Program-made: the position numbers and the translations under genes
The notes under the pieces: generated by a model
The model's database searches: none
The model's input: only the letters and a program-made list of their open reading frames with translations
Told to the model about the DNA's origin: nothing
Shown here: piece by piece, positions 7,182 through 16,074 of the stretch
Position numbering within the stretch: the first letter of the stretch is position 1
Layout of the letters: each line of letters opens with the position of its first letter
Origin: Ruegeria sp. TM1040
Lineage (GTDB): Bacteria; Pseudomonadota; Alphaproteobacteria; Rhodobacterales; Rhodobacteraceae
Reading direction: 5' to 3'
Length of the DNA: 64,000 nucleotides
NCBI RefSeq assembly: GCF_000014065.1
Contig: NC_008043.1
Location: 304,001 to 368,000 of the forward strand

Positions 7182-8834
7182 TTATACGCGCCGTACGAGG
7201 CAGGCTTGCCAAGGGCCAAGTTTCACCAGATCACCATTGATTTCGGCAGTGCCGATGTCAGCACCAAGCTGCTCCCACGTTCCCGCGGGCAAGCTGACCT
7301 CTGCCGCCGCCTCGCCAAGATTGAAGGCACAGAAGATGTCCTCGGACTCGGCGCTGCGCAGAAAATGAACGACAGACCCGCTTGCCACGACCTTGTCGTG
7401 GGTTCCGTGCGACAGTGCCGCGTGGGCGCGTCGCAGGGCAATCACGCGGCGGTAGTGGTGCAGCAACGCATCGGGGTTTGCTTCTTGCTCTGCTACGGAC
7501 AGCGCCGCATGCTCGAGGCTGACCGGCAGCCAAGGACGCGCCTCGGAGAAGCCGCCATGCGTATTGTCGCTGCGCCAGACCATCGGAGTGCGGCATCCAT
7601 CGCGTCCTTTGAATTCAGGCCAGAACTCAATCCCATAGGGATCTTGCAGATCTTCAAAGGAAATATCGGCCTCTGGCAGCCCCAGTTCTTCGCCCTGATA
7701 GATGCAGACAGAGCCGCGGAGGCACATGATCAAAGTCGCATGGAGGCGCAGCGCAGCGTCCGACAACCCCCATCGGCTGACGTGCCGCTGAACATCATGG
7801 TTGGAGAAGGCCCAACAGGCCCAACCATCGGCTGCTACCTCATCTGTGCGCTCAAAAACCTCAGCCACGCGCGCGGCGGTTAGCGGATCTTTGGCCAGGA
7901 ACTCGAAGGCATAGCACATGTGGACACCGGTGTTGCCGGCCGTGTACTGTCCCAATAGTTCCAGCCCGCGCTGCGCATCGCCGACTTCGCCAACCGCGGT
8001 CTTGGCCGGGTATTCGTCCAAAAGCGCACGGAACCGCGCGAGAAAATCGAGGTTTTCCGGCTGGTTCTTGGAGTAGAGGTGTTCCTGATGGTTATAGGGG
8101 TTCACCGAAGGGGCGATATTGGCATTGCGCTGATCCTTGGGAAGCGCTGGGTTCGACCGCAACTCCTTGTCGTGGATGTAGAAATTGATGGTGTCCAAGC
8201 GGAACCCATCGACTCCCCGCTCGAGCCAGAAGCGGGTCACATCCAAAAGCGCATTCTGCACGTCCGGACAATGGAAATTTAGGTCAGGCTGCGAGACCAG
8301 AAAATTGTGCAGATAATATTGCTCGCGGCGCGCGTCCCAATGCCAGGCGGAACCGCCAAAGATCGACAGCCAGTTGTTCGGCGGCGTGCCGTCTTCTTGG
8401 GGATCGGCCCAGACGTACCAGTCGGCCTTTGGGTTGTCGCGGCTCTGACGGCTCTCGGCGAACCAAGGGTGCTGATCCGAACTATGCGACAGCACCAGAT
8501 CGATCATCACCCGCAGGCCGAGATCATGCGCCCGCGCCACCAGCGCGTCAAAATCTGCGAGGTTGCCAAACATCGGATCAACATCGCAGTAGTCGCTGAC
8601 ATCGTAGCCATAGTCTTTCATCGGTGACGTGAAAAAGGGCGAAATCCAGATGGCATCCACCCCAAGAGAGGCGATGTGGTCCAGACGTGACGTGATACCC
8701 TGCAGATCCCCGATGCCGTCGCCATTGCTGTCTTGGTAGCTGCGCGGATAAATCTGGTAGATCACCGCACCGCGCCACCAATCCGGGTCATTGGACAGCA
8801 CCGAAGCAGGGTTGATTGTGGTCTGAGCGTTCAT
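7182..8834 (-). CDS. aglA: Alpha-glucosidase AglA (GH13)
   Basis: A 550-residue GH13 enzyme that hydrolyses imported alpha-glucosides (sucrose, maltose, trehalose or similar) in the cytoplasm; no signal peptide is seen. The typical start YQIYPRSYQDSNGDGIGD is followed by the four conserved regions, with catalytic nucleophile Asp214 (DGFRLDTIN), acid/base Glu283 (AVGEVGD) and Asp347 (FSNHDVQR). Length and motifs match oligo-alpha-glucosidases of the AglA/Aga type. Its position between the permeases and the ATPase gene is the classical rhizobial and roseobacter order. Confidence 0.94.
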   Translation of the reverse strand: MNAQTTINPASVLSNDPDWWRGAVIYQIYPRSYQDSNGDGIGDLQGITSRLDHIASLGVDAIWISPFFTSPMKDYGYDVSDYCDVDPMFGNLADFDALVARAHDLGLRVMIDLVLSHSSDQHPWFAESRQSRDNPKADWYVWADPQEDGTPPNNWLSIFGGSAWHWDARREQYYLHNFLVSQPDLNFHCPDVQNALLDVTRFWLERGVDGFRLDTINFYIHDKELRSNPALPKDQRNANIAPSVNPYNHQEHLYSKNQPENLDFLARFRALLDEYPAKTAVGEVGDAQRGLELLGQYTAGNTGVHMCYAFEFLAKDPLTAARVAEVFERTDEVAADGWACWAFSNHDVQRHVSRWGLSDAALRLHATLIMCLRGSVCIYQGEELGLPEADISFEDLQDPYGIEFWPEFKGRDGCRTPMVWRSDNTHGGFSEARPWLPVSLEHAALSVAEQEANPDALLHHYRRVIALRRAHAALSHGTHDKVVASGSVVHFLRSAESEDIFCAFNLGEAAAEVSLPAGTWEQLGADIGTAEINGDLVKLGPWQACLVRRV

Positions 8835-8879
8835 GTCTTGAGGTCCGTCGTCAGGAGGTAAGTGTGAAGTTTGGGGTCG

Positions 8880-10028
8880 CTATTTGACCGACCCGGCCAG
8901 TAGCCCGCGCACGAGGTACTTCTGCATGGCAAAGAAAACGGCAAGCGGCACGGCGATGGAAACAAAAGCCGAGGTGGCGAGGATTTCCCAATTGCCGCCG
9001 CGGGTGCCAAGAAGCTCGACGATCTGCTTGGTCATCACCGTTGTTTCGCCAGTCGCGTCAATCAGGAATACCATGGCCACCAGAAGGTCGTTCCAGGTCC
9101 AGAGGAATTGAAAAATCGCAAAGGAGGCGAGCGCCGGGAAAGAAAGCGGCAAAATGATCCGGGTGAAGATCTGAAAGTCGGTCGCCCCATCCACCCGCGC
9201 GTTCTCGATGATGTCGCGCGGTATGCCGACCATGTAGTTGCGCAAGAGATAGATCGCGAGAGGCAAGCCAAAGCCGGTATGCGCCATCCAGACTCCGAGG
9301 TAGCCTTTGCCGATGCCGATCTCGTTGTGAAACTTCAAGAGCGGGATCAACGCCAGCTGCAAGGGCACCACCAAAAGGCCCACGATGGCCGCAATCAGCA
9401 GCGCGCGGCCCGGGAATTCCATCCACGCCAGCGCATAGGCTGCAAAAGCCGCCACAAGGATCGGAATAATCGTCGCCGGGATCGTCACGGTGAGCGTATT
9501 GAAAAAGGCCCGCGCCATGTTGTCGGTAGACCCACCTGAAATCAGGATCGTCTCATAGTTCTCAACTGTGAACTCTGGGGGCACAACAGCAGTCACAAAG
9601 ACCCGCGCGCCCCGGCGTCCTTCCATTTCGGTGGAGGAGGTCATCCGGTAGCTTCCATCTGCCTCGACGGTCAGCTCTTCACCGCCGCGTAGGGTCGCGG
9701 TCTCTCCCGCGCTGTAGGCGTCAATCTCGCGGGCATTGGTGCCCCAGACAGAGATTTCGGCCGAAGTTTCGCCCTCAAAGAGATTACCTTCGATCACCCA
9801 GAGGTCACCCACCTGCACCTGTGTTTCTGGCGCAGCTGTGCGCAGCGTCTGGTTCTGCTCGGTGGGAAACAAAGCCTTCCACCAACCGGATGTGGCGATC
9901 TGATCACCGGTGCGGAACGACGACACCAGCAGCCCCAGCGTCGGAAACAGCCAGAGGCCAACCAACACGATGACAGAGATGCGAAGCGCCCACATCAGGC
10001 CAGGCTTTTGTCCTGCGATTGCATTCAT
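8880..10028 (-). CDS. aglG: Alpha-glucoside ABC transporter permease AglG
   Basis: A 382-residue MalG-type inner-membrane permease. An N-terminal helix (about 13-35) is followed by a long periplasmic insertion (about 40-165) typical of AglG, then five more hydrophobic segments. The cytoplasmic EAA loop that contacts AglK is visible as ENARVDGATDFQIFTRIILP. It pairs with AglF, whose gene ends 13 bp upstream. Confidence 0.92.
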   Translation of the reverse strand: MNAIAGQKPGLMWALRISVIVLVGLWLFPTLGLLVSSFRTGDQIATSGWWKALFPTEQNQTLRTAAPETQVQVGDLWVIEGNLFEGETSAEISVWGTNAREIDAYSAGETATLRGGEELTVEADGSYRMTSSTEMEGRRGARVFVTAVVPPEFTVENYETILISGGSTDNMARAFFNTLTVTIPATIIPILVAAFAAYALAWMEFPGRALLIAAIVGLLVVPLQLALIPLLKFHNEIGIGKGYLGVWMAHTGFGLPLAIYLLRNYMVGIPRDIIENARVDGATDFQIFTRIILPLSFPALASFAIFQFLWTWNDLLVAMVFLIDATGETTVMTKQIVELLGTRGGNWEILATSAFVSIAVPLAVFFAMQKYLVRGLLAGSVK

Positions 10029-10041
10029 AACCCCATCCCCC

Positions 10042-11049
10042 TCAGCGCATTTCGCGACGTGCGTTGTAGACGTTCCAAACCAGGATCGGCATCACCAGAA
10101 GCATGATCACCATGGCCGAAGCCGATCCCACGCCCCAGTCATTCGCCCGGAACAGCTTGTCATACATATAATTGGCGAGAACCTGCGTCTCCCACTGGCC
10201 ATTGGTCAGCGCAAACACGATGTCAAAGACCTTGAGCACCACGATTGTAATCGTAGTCCAGACCACGACGATGGTGCCCATGATCTGCGGCACTTTGATC
10301 TTGAAGAAGATCTGAAAGGGTCCGGCACCATCCACGATGGCGGCCTCGACGGTTTCTTCGGGGATACCGCGCAGGGCTGCCGACAGGATCACCATGGCAA
10401 AGCCGGTCTGAATCCAAACCAGAACCATCATCAAGAAGAAGTTGTTCCAGAACGGGATCGTCAACCATTGCTGGGGTTCAACGCCACCGAGCCAGATATA
10501 GATCGCATTGAGAATGCCGATTTGCTCGGTGCCCGGCGGGCGGGCGTCATAAACGAGCTTCCAGATCACCGCAGCGCCCACAAAGGAGATCGCCATTGGC
10601 ATAAAAATCAATGACTTAGCGATATTTCCCCAAGCCAACCGATCGGTGAGCTGCGCTGCCAGCAAACCAAAGGCGGTAGAGGCCGCAGGCACCACCAGAA
10701 GCCAGAGGAAGTTGTTCTGCAGCGCCTCCCAGAACTTTGCCTCTGCGAGCATCTGCTTGTAGTTGTCGAGCCCGACAAACTCCGAGCCACCACCGGGCAC
10801 CCGCTCGGTGAGGGACAAACGGATTGTCTCAAACACCGGATAAGCGAGGTAGAGCCCCAGGGCGAGAAGCGCAGGCAGCAAAAAGAGCCATGGGCGCACC
10901 ATGTTGGCGCGGCGGATATTCTTGGCAATGTCCTTGCCTCGGGCGGGGAAAACAAAGGTGTCGAGGATGATATTCGAGAGGTAGAAATAGCCGACACAGC
11001 CCCCGACGCCGAAAGCGATGGTCAGCAGCCCTTGAATGGCTGGATGCAT
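10042..11049 (-). CDS. aglF: Alpha-glucoside ABC transporter permease AglF
   Basis: A 335-residue MalF-type permease. After an N-terminal helix and a basic loop, six further hydrophobic segments begin near residue 53 (WLFLLPALLALGLYLAYPV). The EAA loop is VEAAIVDGAGPFQIFFKIKVPQI. The start follows a 144-bp gap after aglE that holds a stable hairpin, suggesting lower expression than the binding protein. Confidence 0.91.
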   Translation of the reverse strand: MHPAIQGLLTIAFGVGGCVGYFYLSNIILDTFVFPARGKDIAKNIRRANMVRPWLFLLPALLALGLYLAYPVFETIRLSLTERVPGGGSEFVGLDNYKQMLAEAKFWEALQNNFLWLLVVPAASTAFGLLAAQLTDRLAWGNIAKSLIFMPMAISFVGAAVIWKLVYDARPPGTEQIGILNAIYIWLGGVEPQQWLTIPFWNNFFLMMVLVWIQTGFAMVILSAALRGIPEETVEAAIVDGAGPFQIFFKIKVPQIMGTIVVVWTTITIVVLKVFDIVFALTNGQWETQVLANYMYDKLFRANDWGVGSASAMVIMLLVMPILVWNVYNARREMR

Positions 11050-11148
11050 GACTGGCTCCTGAAGAAAACATGGGTGCCGGGGCCACAGAGCGCCCGTTTG
11101 GGCGTGGTGAGTGGTGAAACGCTATTGCTGCGTGGCCACCGGCAAGGG

Positions 11149-11176
11149 GCAGGGCCGGCCGGAGGGACGGCCCTGC
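11149..11176 (-). promoter_or_regulatory. Intercistronic hairpin between aglE and aglF
   Basis: GCAGGGCCG and CGGCCCTGC form a perfect 9-bp stem around a 10-nt loop, 17 nt after the aglE stop and about 100 nt before aglF. There is no T-run. Such hairpins commonly protect the upstream binding-protein mRNA or partly terminate transcription. Confidence 0.6.
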
Positions 11177-11193
11177 AGGAGAGGCGCTCTTGG

Positions 11194-12543
11194 TTACTTG
11201 AGCGCATCCCAGGAGGACTGGATCTCGGTTGCAACCTCTTCGGCAGGTTTGCCACCTGCGTAATCCACCATGCCGGTCCAGAACGACCCGGCGCCCACGC
11301 CACCCGGCATCAGATCGGATGCATCAAAGCGGAAGGTATCTGCAGAGAGAAGAATCTCGCCCATCTTCTTCAGCGTGTCGGTGGCATAGAGGTCGGTGTT
11401 GACGCTCTTCAGCGGGGTCAGGAACCCTTGCTGCGCCATCCAGACTTCATGAGCGATCGGCGCCTTCAGGAACTCCATCAGCGCCTGAGCACCGGGGCTG
11501 TCATTGGTGATCGACCAGATGGTGCCCGCGCCCAGTACCGGATTGCCAAGTTCTTTGCCTTCGTAGGCAGGGAAGTAGAAGAAATCAGCATCCAGACCCA
11601 TTTCGGTGCCTTCTGGGAAGAAGGCCGGAATGAAGGACGCCTGACGGTGCATCATGCACTGCGGCGGGCTGGCAAAGAGACCTTTGGGGCTATCGCGGAA
11701 GTCGGTAGACGCCACGGCACCAGCACCACCAGAAACGAAGTCATCGTTCTTGGCGAACCAACCGAATTCCTCAATCGCACCGATGACGGCAGGATCATCG
11801 AACTTCAGCTCATTGGAGACCCATTTGTCGTAGACTGCGGGTTCCTGCGTGCGCAGCATCATGTCCTCGACCCAGTCGGTCGCAGGCCAGCCAGTCGCGC
11901 CACCGGATCCCAGGCCGATGCACCATGGAGTGTTGCCATCGGCCACCATCTGCTCGGTCAGCGCCTTCAGCTCTTCCATGGACTGCGGAGTTTCATATCC
12001 GAAATCCTCAAAGTTTTCCGGGTTATACCAAACCAGAGACTTCACATCGACCTTGTAGAACAGACCAAAGAGCCCGTCATTGCCATCTGCGCCCGGATAG
12101 GTTCCGAGATCCACCCAGGACTGACCCGCGGCGTAGTTGTCGCGCACCCAGTCGGCGGTTTCTTCACCAAGCGGCGTGATGAAGCCTCGCTTGGCCATAT
12201 CAGACACCAGACCGGGCTGCGGGAAAACAGCAACATTGGGGGCAGAGCCTGCCTCGGCATCGACCACGATCTGCTGCTCAAAGCTGTCGGAGCCTGCATA
12301 GCGCACATCCGCACCGGTCGCGGCTGCGAAGTAGGCCAGTACGTTTTCAACAACCTCTTGGTCAGGCCCGAGCCATGGACCAAACACGGTGACCTGCTCA
12401 CCGTTCAGGTCGATCTTCTCCAGCTCTGCGTAGCTGTCCCAGTTGAAGGCGCCTTCGCCGACCGGAAAAATCAGATCCTGGGCGCTCGCCGTTCCTGCCA
12501 TCAACGCGGTGATCGCTGCGGCTGACATCAATACTCGTTTCAT
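11194..12543 (-). CDS. aglE: Alpha-glucoside ABC transporter substrate-binding protein AglE
   Basis: A 449-residue periplasmic solute-binding protein of the family that includes MalE and UgpB. It has a clear signal peptide (MKRVLMSAAAITALMAGTASA, cleavage before QDL). The start at 12543 follows GGGAGGAGACCC; an in-frame start nine codons upstream lacks a ribosome site. It delivers alpha-glucosides to AglFG. It is first in the agl operon, opposite aglR, with an AglR-type palindrome about 86 bp upstream. Confidence 0.93.
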   Translation of the reverse strand: MKRVLMSAAAITALMAGTASAQDLIFPVGEGAFNWDSYAELEKIDLNGEQVTVFGPWLGPDQEVVENVLAYFAAATGADVRYAGSDSFEQQIVVDAEAGSAPNVAVFPQPGLVSDMAKRGFITPLGEETADWVRDNYAAGQSWVDLGTYPGADGNDGLFGLFYKVDVKSLVWYNPENFEDFGYETPQSMEELKALTEQMVADGNTPWCIGLGSGGATGWPATDWVEDMMLRTQEPAVYDKWVSNELKFDDPAVIGAIEEFGWFAKNDDFVSGGAGAVASTDFRDSPKGLFASPPQCMMHRQASFIPAFFPEGTEMGLDADFFYFPAYEGKELGNPVLGAGTIWSITNDSPGAQALMEFLKAPIAHEVWMAQQGFLTPLKSVNTDLYATDTLKKMGEILLSADTFRFDASDLMPGGVGAGSFWTGMVDYAGGKPAEEVATEIQSSWDALK

Positions 12544-12628
12544 TGGGTCTCCTCCCTTTACTCTCCGCATCCACCATAGAGCCGCATCAGTCTTGATGCC
12601 TTCGCTCGGCGGCGCGTCCTCAAGCGAT

Positions 12629-12642
12629 TCAAAGCGCTTTGA
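12629..12642. promoter_or_regulatory. Probable AglR operator 1
   Basis: TCAAAGCGCTTTGA is a perfect 14-bp palindrome with the central CG typical of LacI/GalR operators. It lies 86 bp upstream of the aglE start and shares its core AAAGCGCTTT with the site in front of aglR. Confidence 0.72.
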
Positions 12643-12785
12643 TTGATTTCAAAATTTCGGATTCGGGCCCAAGTGTCAACAATTCTCTGCTCGGATTATT
12701 AGTTTACACTTGAACTAGCGATGTTGCCTTTGACATAACTTGAATAGAGCTTCGGGTTCGGAGACCGACTTCTCGCAGACTTTTT

Positions 12786-12795
12786 AAAGCGCTTT
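12786..12795. promoter_or_regulatory. Probable AglR operator 2 at the aglR ribosome site
   Basis: AAAGCGCTTT is a 10-bp palindrome identical to the core of the first site. It directly abuts the GGAGG ribosome site of aglR (12796-12800), which suggests autoregulation by a promoter-proximal block. Confidence 0.68.
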
Positions 12796-12809
12796 GGAGG
12801 CCCAGCCCC

Positions 12810-13850
12810 ATGAACCTCAAAGAACTTTCGGCAGTCCTTGGTCTGTCACAAACCACCGTGAGCCGAGCGCTAAACGGCTATCCCGAAGTCAGCGAGGCTA
12901 CGCGCAAGCGCGTGATGCAGGCCGCCCAAGATCACAATTATCGCCCCAACACCCGTGCCAAGGCATTGGCGACGGGGCGCGCGATGGCAATCGGTCATGT
13001 GATTCCGCTCTCGACCCAGCACGAGATGATGAACCCGATTTTCAGCGACTTCATTGCGGGCGCCGGAGAGAGCTACAGCCAAGCAGGCTACGACATGGTG
13101 CTCTCACTGGTCGCCGACGAAGATCAGTCCCGCGCCTATCACGAAATGGCCGCCAAGCGGAACGTGGATGGCATCGTGTTGCACGCACCAAAGATGCGCG
13201 ACTCTCGGATTACGATGCTGCAAGAGATCGGCCTGCCCTTTGCAGTGCATGGGCGCGCCACCGATATTTCCAGACCTTACAGCTGGCTCGACGTGAACAA
13301 TACCAGCGCGTTTCGGCGCGCAACCGACTTTCTGCTGGATCTGGGCCACCGCCGGATCTGCCTTGTGAACGGTCAAGAGAGCATGGATTTCGCGCACCGC
13401 CGCCGCCAGGGCTATGAGGCGGCGCTGCAGGCACGCGGAATCCCAGTTGATCCCGCCCTGATGACGGCAGGAGAGATGACCGAAGTCTATGGCTACGACA
13501 CCGTGCAACGCACGCAGGCACTGGAAGATCCGCCCACCGCCTATCTGGTGTCCTCGATCATCGCCGCCTTTGGTGTGCGCCGCGCAATCGAAGAATCCGG
13601 GCTCAAAATGGGGCGCGACATTTCGGTTATCACCCATGACGACGACCTGTCTTATCTGCGAAACGGGGCCGATGTGCCGGTCTTTACCGCCACTCGTTCC
13701 TCGGTGCGCGATGCCGGGCGCAGGTTGGCCAAACTCCTGATTTCACAGATCGAAGACCCGGGCGATGCGCCCTTGACTGAGCTTTTGGAAGCCGAACTCA
13801 CTGTCGGTCGCTCAACAGGCCCCGCCCCCAACAGGACATCAAAGACATGA
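12810..13850 (+). CDS. aglR: LacI-family transcriptional regulator AglR
   Basis: A 346-residue LacI/GalR repressor with an N-terminal helix-turn-helix (MNLKELSAVLGLSQTTVSRALNG) and hinge-like YRPNTRAKALATG, followed by a periplasmic-binding-fold sensor domain. It should sense alpha-glucosides and control the divergent agl operon through the two AAAGCGCTTT palindromes. GGAGG lies 9 nt before the ATG. Its stop overlaps the start of the downstream beta-glucosidase gene (ATG 13847), so the two are co-translated. Confidence 0.92.
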   Translation: MNLKELSAVLGLSQTTVSRALNGYPEVSEATRKRVMQAAQDHNYRPNTRAKALATGRAMAIGHVIPLSTQHEMMNPIFSDFIAGAGESYSQAGYDMVLSLVADEDQSRAYHEMAAKRNVDGIVLHAPKMRDSRITMLQEIGLPFAVHGRATDISRPYSWLDVNNTSAFRRATDFLLDLGHRRICLVNGQESMDFAHRRRQGYEAALQARGIPVDPALMTAGEMTEVYGYDTVQRTQALEDPPTAYLVSSIIAAFGVRRAIEESGLKMGRDISVITHDDDLSYLRNGADVPVFTATRSSVRDAGRRLAKLLISQIEDPGDAPLTELLEAELTVGRSTGPAPNRTSKT

Positions 13851-15181
13851 CGGATTTCACTTTTACACGCCGCGACTTTCCAGGGGATTTCCTGTTCGGC
13901 TGCGCGACGTCTTCCTATCAGATTGAAGGCCATCAATATGGCGGCGCAGGGCCGACCCATTGGGATAGTTTTGCCGCAACACCCGGCAATGTGGTGCGTT
14001 CTGAGGATGGCGCACGCGCCTGTGACCACTACCACCGCTTTGAGGAGGACCTCGATCTCGCCGCTGCAGCGGGGTTTGAGTGCTATCGGTTCTCGACCAG
14101 TTGGGCACGCGTGCTGCCCGAGGGGCGTGGCACGCCCAATGCCGAGGGGCTCGATTTCTACGACCGGCTGACCGACGCGATGCTCGAACGCGGCCTGAAG
14201 CCCTGCGCGACGCTCTACCACTGGGAGCTGCCGCAGCCACTGGCCGACATGGGCGGCTGGCGCAATCGAGATGTAAGCAACTGGTTTGCCGAATTCACCG
14301 AAGTCATCATGTCCCGGATCGGCGATCGGATGTATTCCGTGGCACCCATCAACGAACCCTGGTGCGTTGGGTGGCTTTCGCATTTTCTGGGCCATCACGC
14401 GCCCGGTCTGCGCGACATCCGCGCCACCGCACGGGCCATGCACCATGTCCTGTTGTCCCATGGCCGCGCCATCGAAGTGATGCGGGGCCTTGGAATGAAC
14501 AACCTTGGTGCGGTGTTCAATTTTGAATGGGCGGAGCCGCTGGATCAGAGTGCCCAAGCTCAGGCCGCGGCAGAAACCTATGATGCGATCTACAACCGCT
14601 TTTTCCTCGGCGGGGTCTTTAAAGGCGCTTATCCCGAAGCAGCCTTGCGCGGGCTCGAACCCCATTTGCCGCAGGGCTGGCAGGACGATTTCGCCACCAT
14701 CACCCAAAAGGTCGATTGGTGCGGTTTGAACTATTACACTCGCAAGGTGATCGGTCCAGACAATGGCCCCTGGCCCCATTACGCAGAGCTGGTGGGCGAA
14801 CTGCCCACGACCCAGATGGGGTGGGAGATTTATCCAGATGGGCTTTACAAGTTTCTGAAGCGCACAGCCGAAGACTACACCGGAGGTCTGCCGCTCATCG
14901 TGACCGAGAACGGCATGGCAAACCCGGATGTGCTTCTGGAGGGCGAGGTGCCGGACGCAGCCCGCATCGCCTACGTTGAGGCACACCTTGCGCGGGTACG
15001 CCAAGCGATTGCAGAGGGCGTCCCGGTGAAGGGTTACTTTCTGTGGTCACTTCTCGACAATTACGAATGGGCGCTCGGGTACGAGAAACGCTTTGGTCTG
15101 GTGCATGTCGACTTTGAGACGCTGAAGCGCACGCCGAAGGCCTCTTATCGTGCCTTGCAACGTGCGCTTACCGCATCCTGA
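13847..15181 (+). CDS. GH1 family beta-glucosidase
   Basis: A 444-residue cytoplasmic glycoside hydrolase family 1 enzyme with N-terminal signature FLFGCATSSYQIEG, acid/base Glu170 (APINEPW) and nucleophile Glu354 (IVTENGMA). It hydrolyses beta-glucosides such as cellobiose. It overlaps aglR by 4 bp (ATGA), so it is expressed with the alpha-glucoside regulator although its linkage specificity differs. The operon may therefore handle mixed glucosides. A hairpin terminator follows. Confidence 0.93.
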   Translation: MTDFTFTRRDFPGDFLFGCATSSYQIEGHQYGGAGPTHWDSFAATPGNVVRSEDGARACDHYHRFEEDLDLAAAAGFECYRFSTSWARVLPEGRGTPNAEGLDFYDRLTDAMLERGLKPCATLYHWELPQPLADMGGWRNRDVSNWFAEFTEVIMSRIGDRMYSVAPINEPWCVGWLSHFLGHHAPGLRDIRATARAMHHVLLSHGRAIEVMRGLGMNNLGAVFNFEWAEPLDQSAQAQAAAETYDAIYNRFFLGGVFKGAYPEAALRGLEPHLPQGWQDDFATITQKVDWCGLNYYTRKVIGPDNGPWPHYAELVGELPTTQMGWEIYPDGLYKFLKRTAEDYTGGLPLIVTENGMANPDVLLEGEVPDAARIAYVEAHLARVRQAIAEGVPVKGYFLWSLLDNYEWALGYEKRFGLVHVDFETLKRTPKASYRALQRALTAS

Positions 15182-15191
15182 ACTCAAAGAA

Positions 15192-15224
15192 GCGCCGCAC
15201 TTCTTTTTCTGAGAGGTGCGGCGC
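15192..15224. terminator. Hairpin between convergent beta-glucosidase and ribH genes
   Basis: GCGCCGCAC and GTGCGGCGC form a perfect 9-bp stem with a 15-nt loop containing TTTTT, in the 50-bp gap between convergent genes. No T-run follows the stem on the plus strand. Probably a bidirectional terminator. Confidence 0.55.
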
Positions 15225-15231
15225 AGGCCAT

Positions 15232-15702
15232 TTAGGCCACGGCCTCGACCGGAGTTGGGGTAAGATCGCGGTACAGATTGGCCATCCGCACTGCCGCCTG
15301 TGCAGCCTCGCGGCCCTTCTTCACAAAATGCGCGTGATAGAAGGTCTGGTGTTCCTCGCTCGGCTGGAAATGATGCGGCGTGAGAGATACCGACAGCACC
15401 GGCACGCCTGTCTTGAGGCCGGCCTCCATCAACCCGGACACCACCGCCTGTGCCACGAAATCATGGCGGTAGATCCCGCCATCCACGACCAGAGCGGCCG
15501 CGGCGATCGCGTCATACTCACCCGTGGCCGCAAGTTTCTGAGCCAGCAGCGGCATCTCGAACGCGCCGGGCACGTCGAAGACGTCGACGGCGGCGTCAAG
15601 CCCAAAATCGGCGAGTTGGTCTTGGAACCCGATCAATGCCTGATCCACGATATCGGCATGCCACTGCGCCTTGATGAAGGCGAATTTTGGGGATTTTGTC
15701 AT
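15232..15702 (-). CDS. ribH: 6,7-dimethyl-8-ribityllumazine synthase, RibH2 type
   Basis: A 156-residue enzyme that condenses 5-amino-6-ribitylaminouracil with dihydroxybutanone phosphate, the step before riboflavin. The sequence matches the type II lumazine synthase of alphaproteobacteria (QWHADIVDQ, FDVPGAFEMPL, VVDGGIYRHDFVA, LTPHHFQPSEEH) rather than the icosahedral type I enzyme. ATG 15702 gives the family length; the frame extends upstream into the riboswitch and must not be used. It stands alone, not in a rib operon, and is preceded by an FMN riboswitch. Confidence 0.94.
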   Translation of the reverse strand: MTKSPKFAFIKAQWHADIVDQALIGFQDQLADFGLDAAVDVFDVPGAFEMPLLAQKLAATGEYDAIAAAALVVDGGIYRHDFVAQAVVSGLMEAGLKTGVPVLSVSLTPHHFQPSEEHQTFYHAHFVKKGREAAQAAVRMANLYRDLTPTPVEAVA

Positions 15703-15775
15703 AGCTCTTGATCCTTTCAACATGACAGAATCCCAGAGCGCAAAAGACCACCTGCACCCATCGGTACACGCAGTA

Positions 15776-15900
15776 CATTCTCTCCCATCCGGACTATGAC
15801 CGTCGGCCCCGGAATTCCACCGGATCTGCTGACCCACCCCGTAGAGGTGGCGCTCGCGGGCTATAACCGCCGGTGGGGAATTTCACCCCGCCCTGAGAAT
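15776..15900 (-). promoter_or_regulatory. FMN riboswitch (RFN element) in the ribH leader
   Basis: Minus-strand sequence contains the conserved RFN blocks in order: CAGGGCGGGGTGAAATTCCC, CCGGCGGTTATAGCCCGCGA, GGTCAGCAGATCCGGTGGA, CCGGGGCCGACGGTCATAGT and CCGGATGGGAGAGAATG. It ends 73 nt before the ribH start. FMN binding should switch off ribH expression when riboflavin is sufficient. Confidence 0.94.
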
Positions 15901-16036
15901 GGAAAAGAGCTAGGCAGCCTCTGCGGCATTGTCAATGCACAGGGCACGCCGAACCATCGAGCGCCCGTTAGGTCATCCGGCTGCGTTTCGTGCCAAACGT
16001 CACAAAACTGTGCCCCTATCCCGCTATTTGCTGGGC

Positions 16037-16050
16037 TGGAAACGTTTCCA
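16037..16050. promoter_or_regulatory. LacI-family operator, probably autoregulatory
   Basis: TGGAAACGTTTCCA is a perfect 14-bp palindrome with the CG centre of LacI/GalR operators, 24 bp upstream of the LacI-family gene at 16075 that begins the phosphodiester-type operon. Confidence 0.72.
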
Positions 16051-16074
16051 TCTCACGACTCGCAAAAGGTTCAA

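Noticed and set aside
11032-12525. 497-codon open frame on the plus strand opposite aglE
   Set aside because: Antisense shadow of a clear binding-protein gene with signal peptide and ribosome site; caused by GC-rich third positions.
13652-15004. 450-codon open frame on the minus strand opposite the GH1 gene
   Set aside because: No domain, no ribosome site; the GH1 enzyme on the plus strand has complete catalytic motifs.
15703-16074. Upstream extensions of ribH (minus) and of the LacI gene (plus)
   Set aside because: Both would translate the FMN riboswitch; family lengths and ribosome sites support 15702 and 16075.
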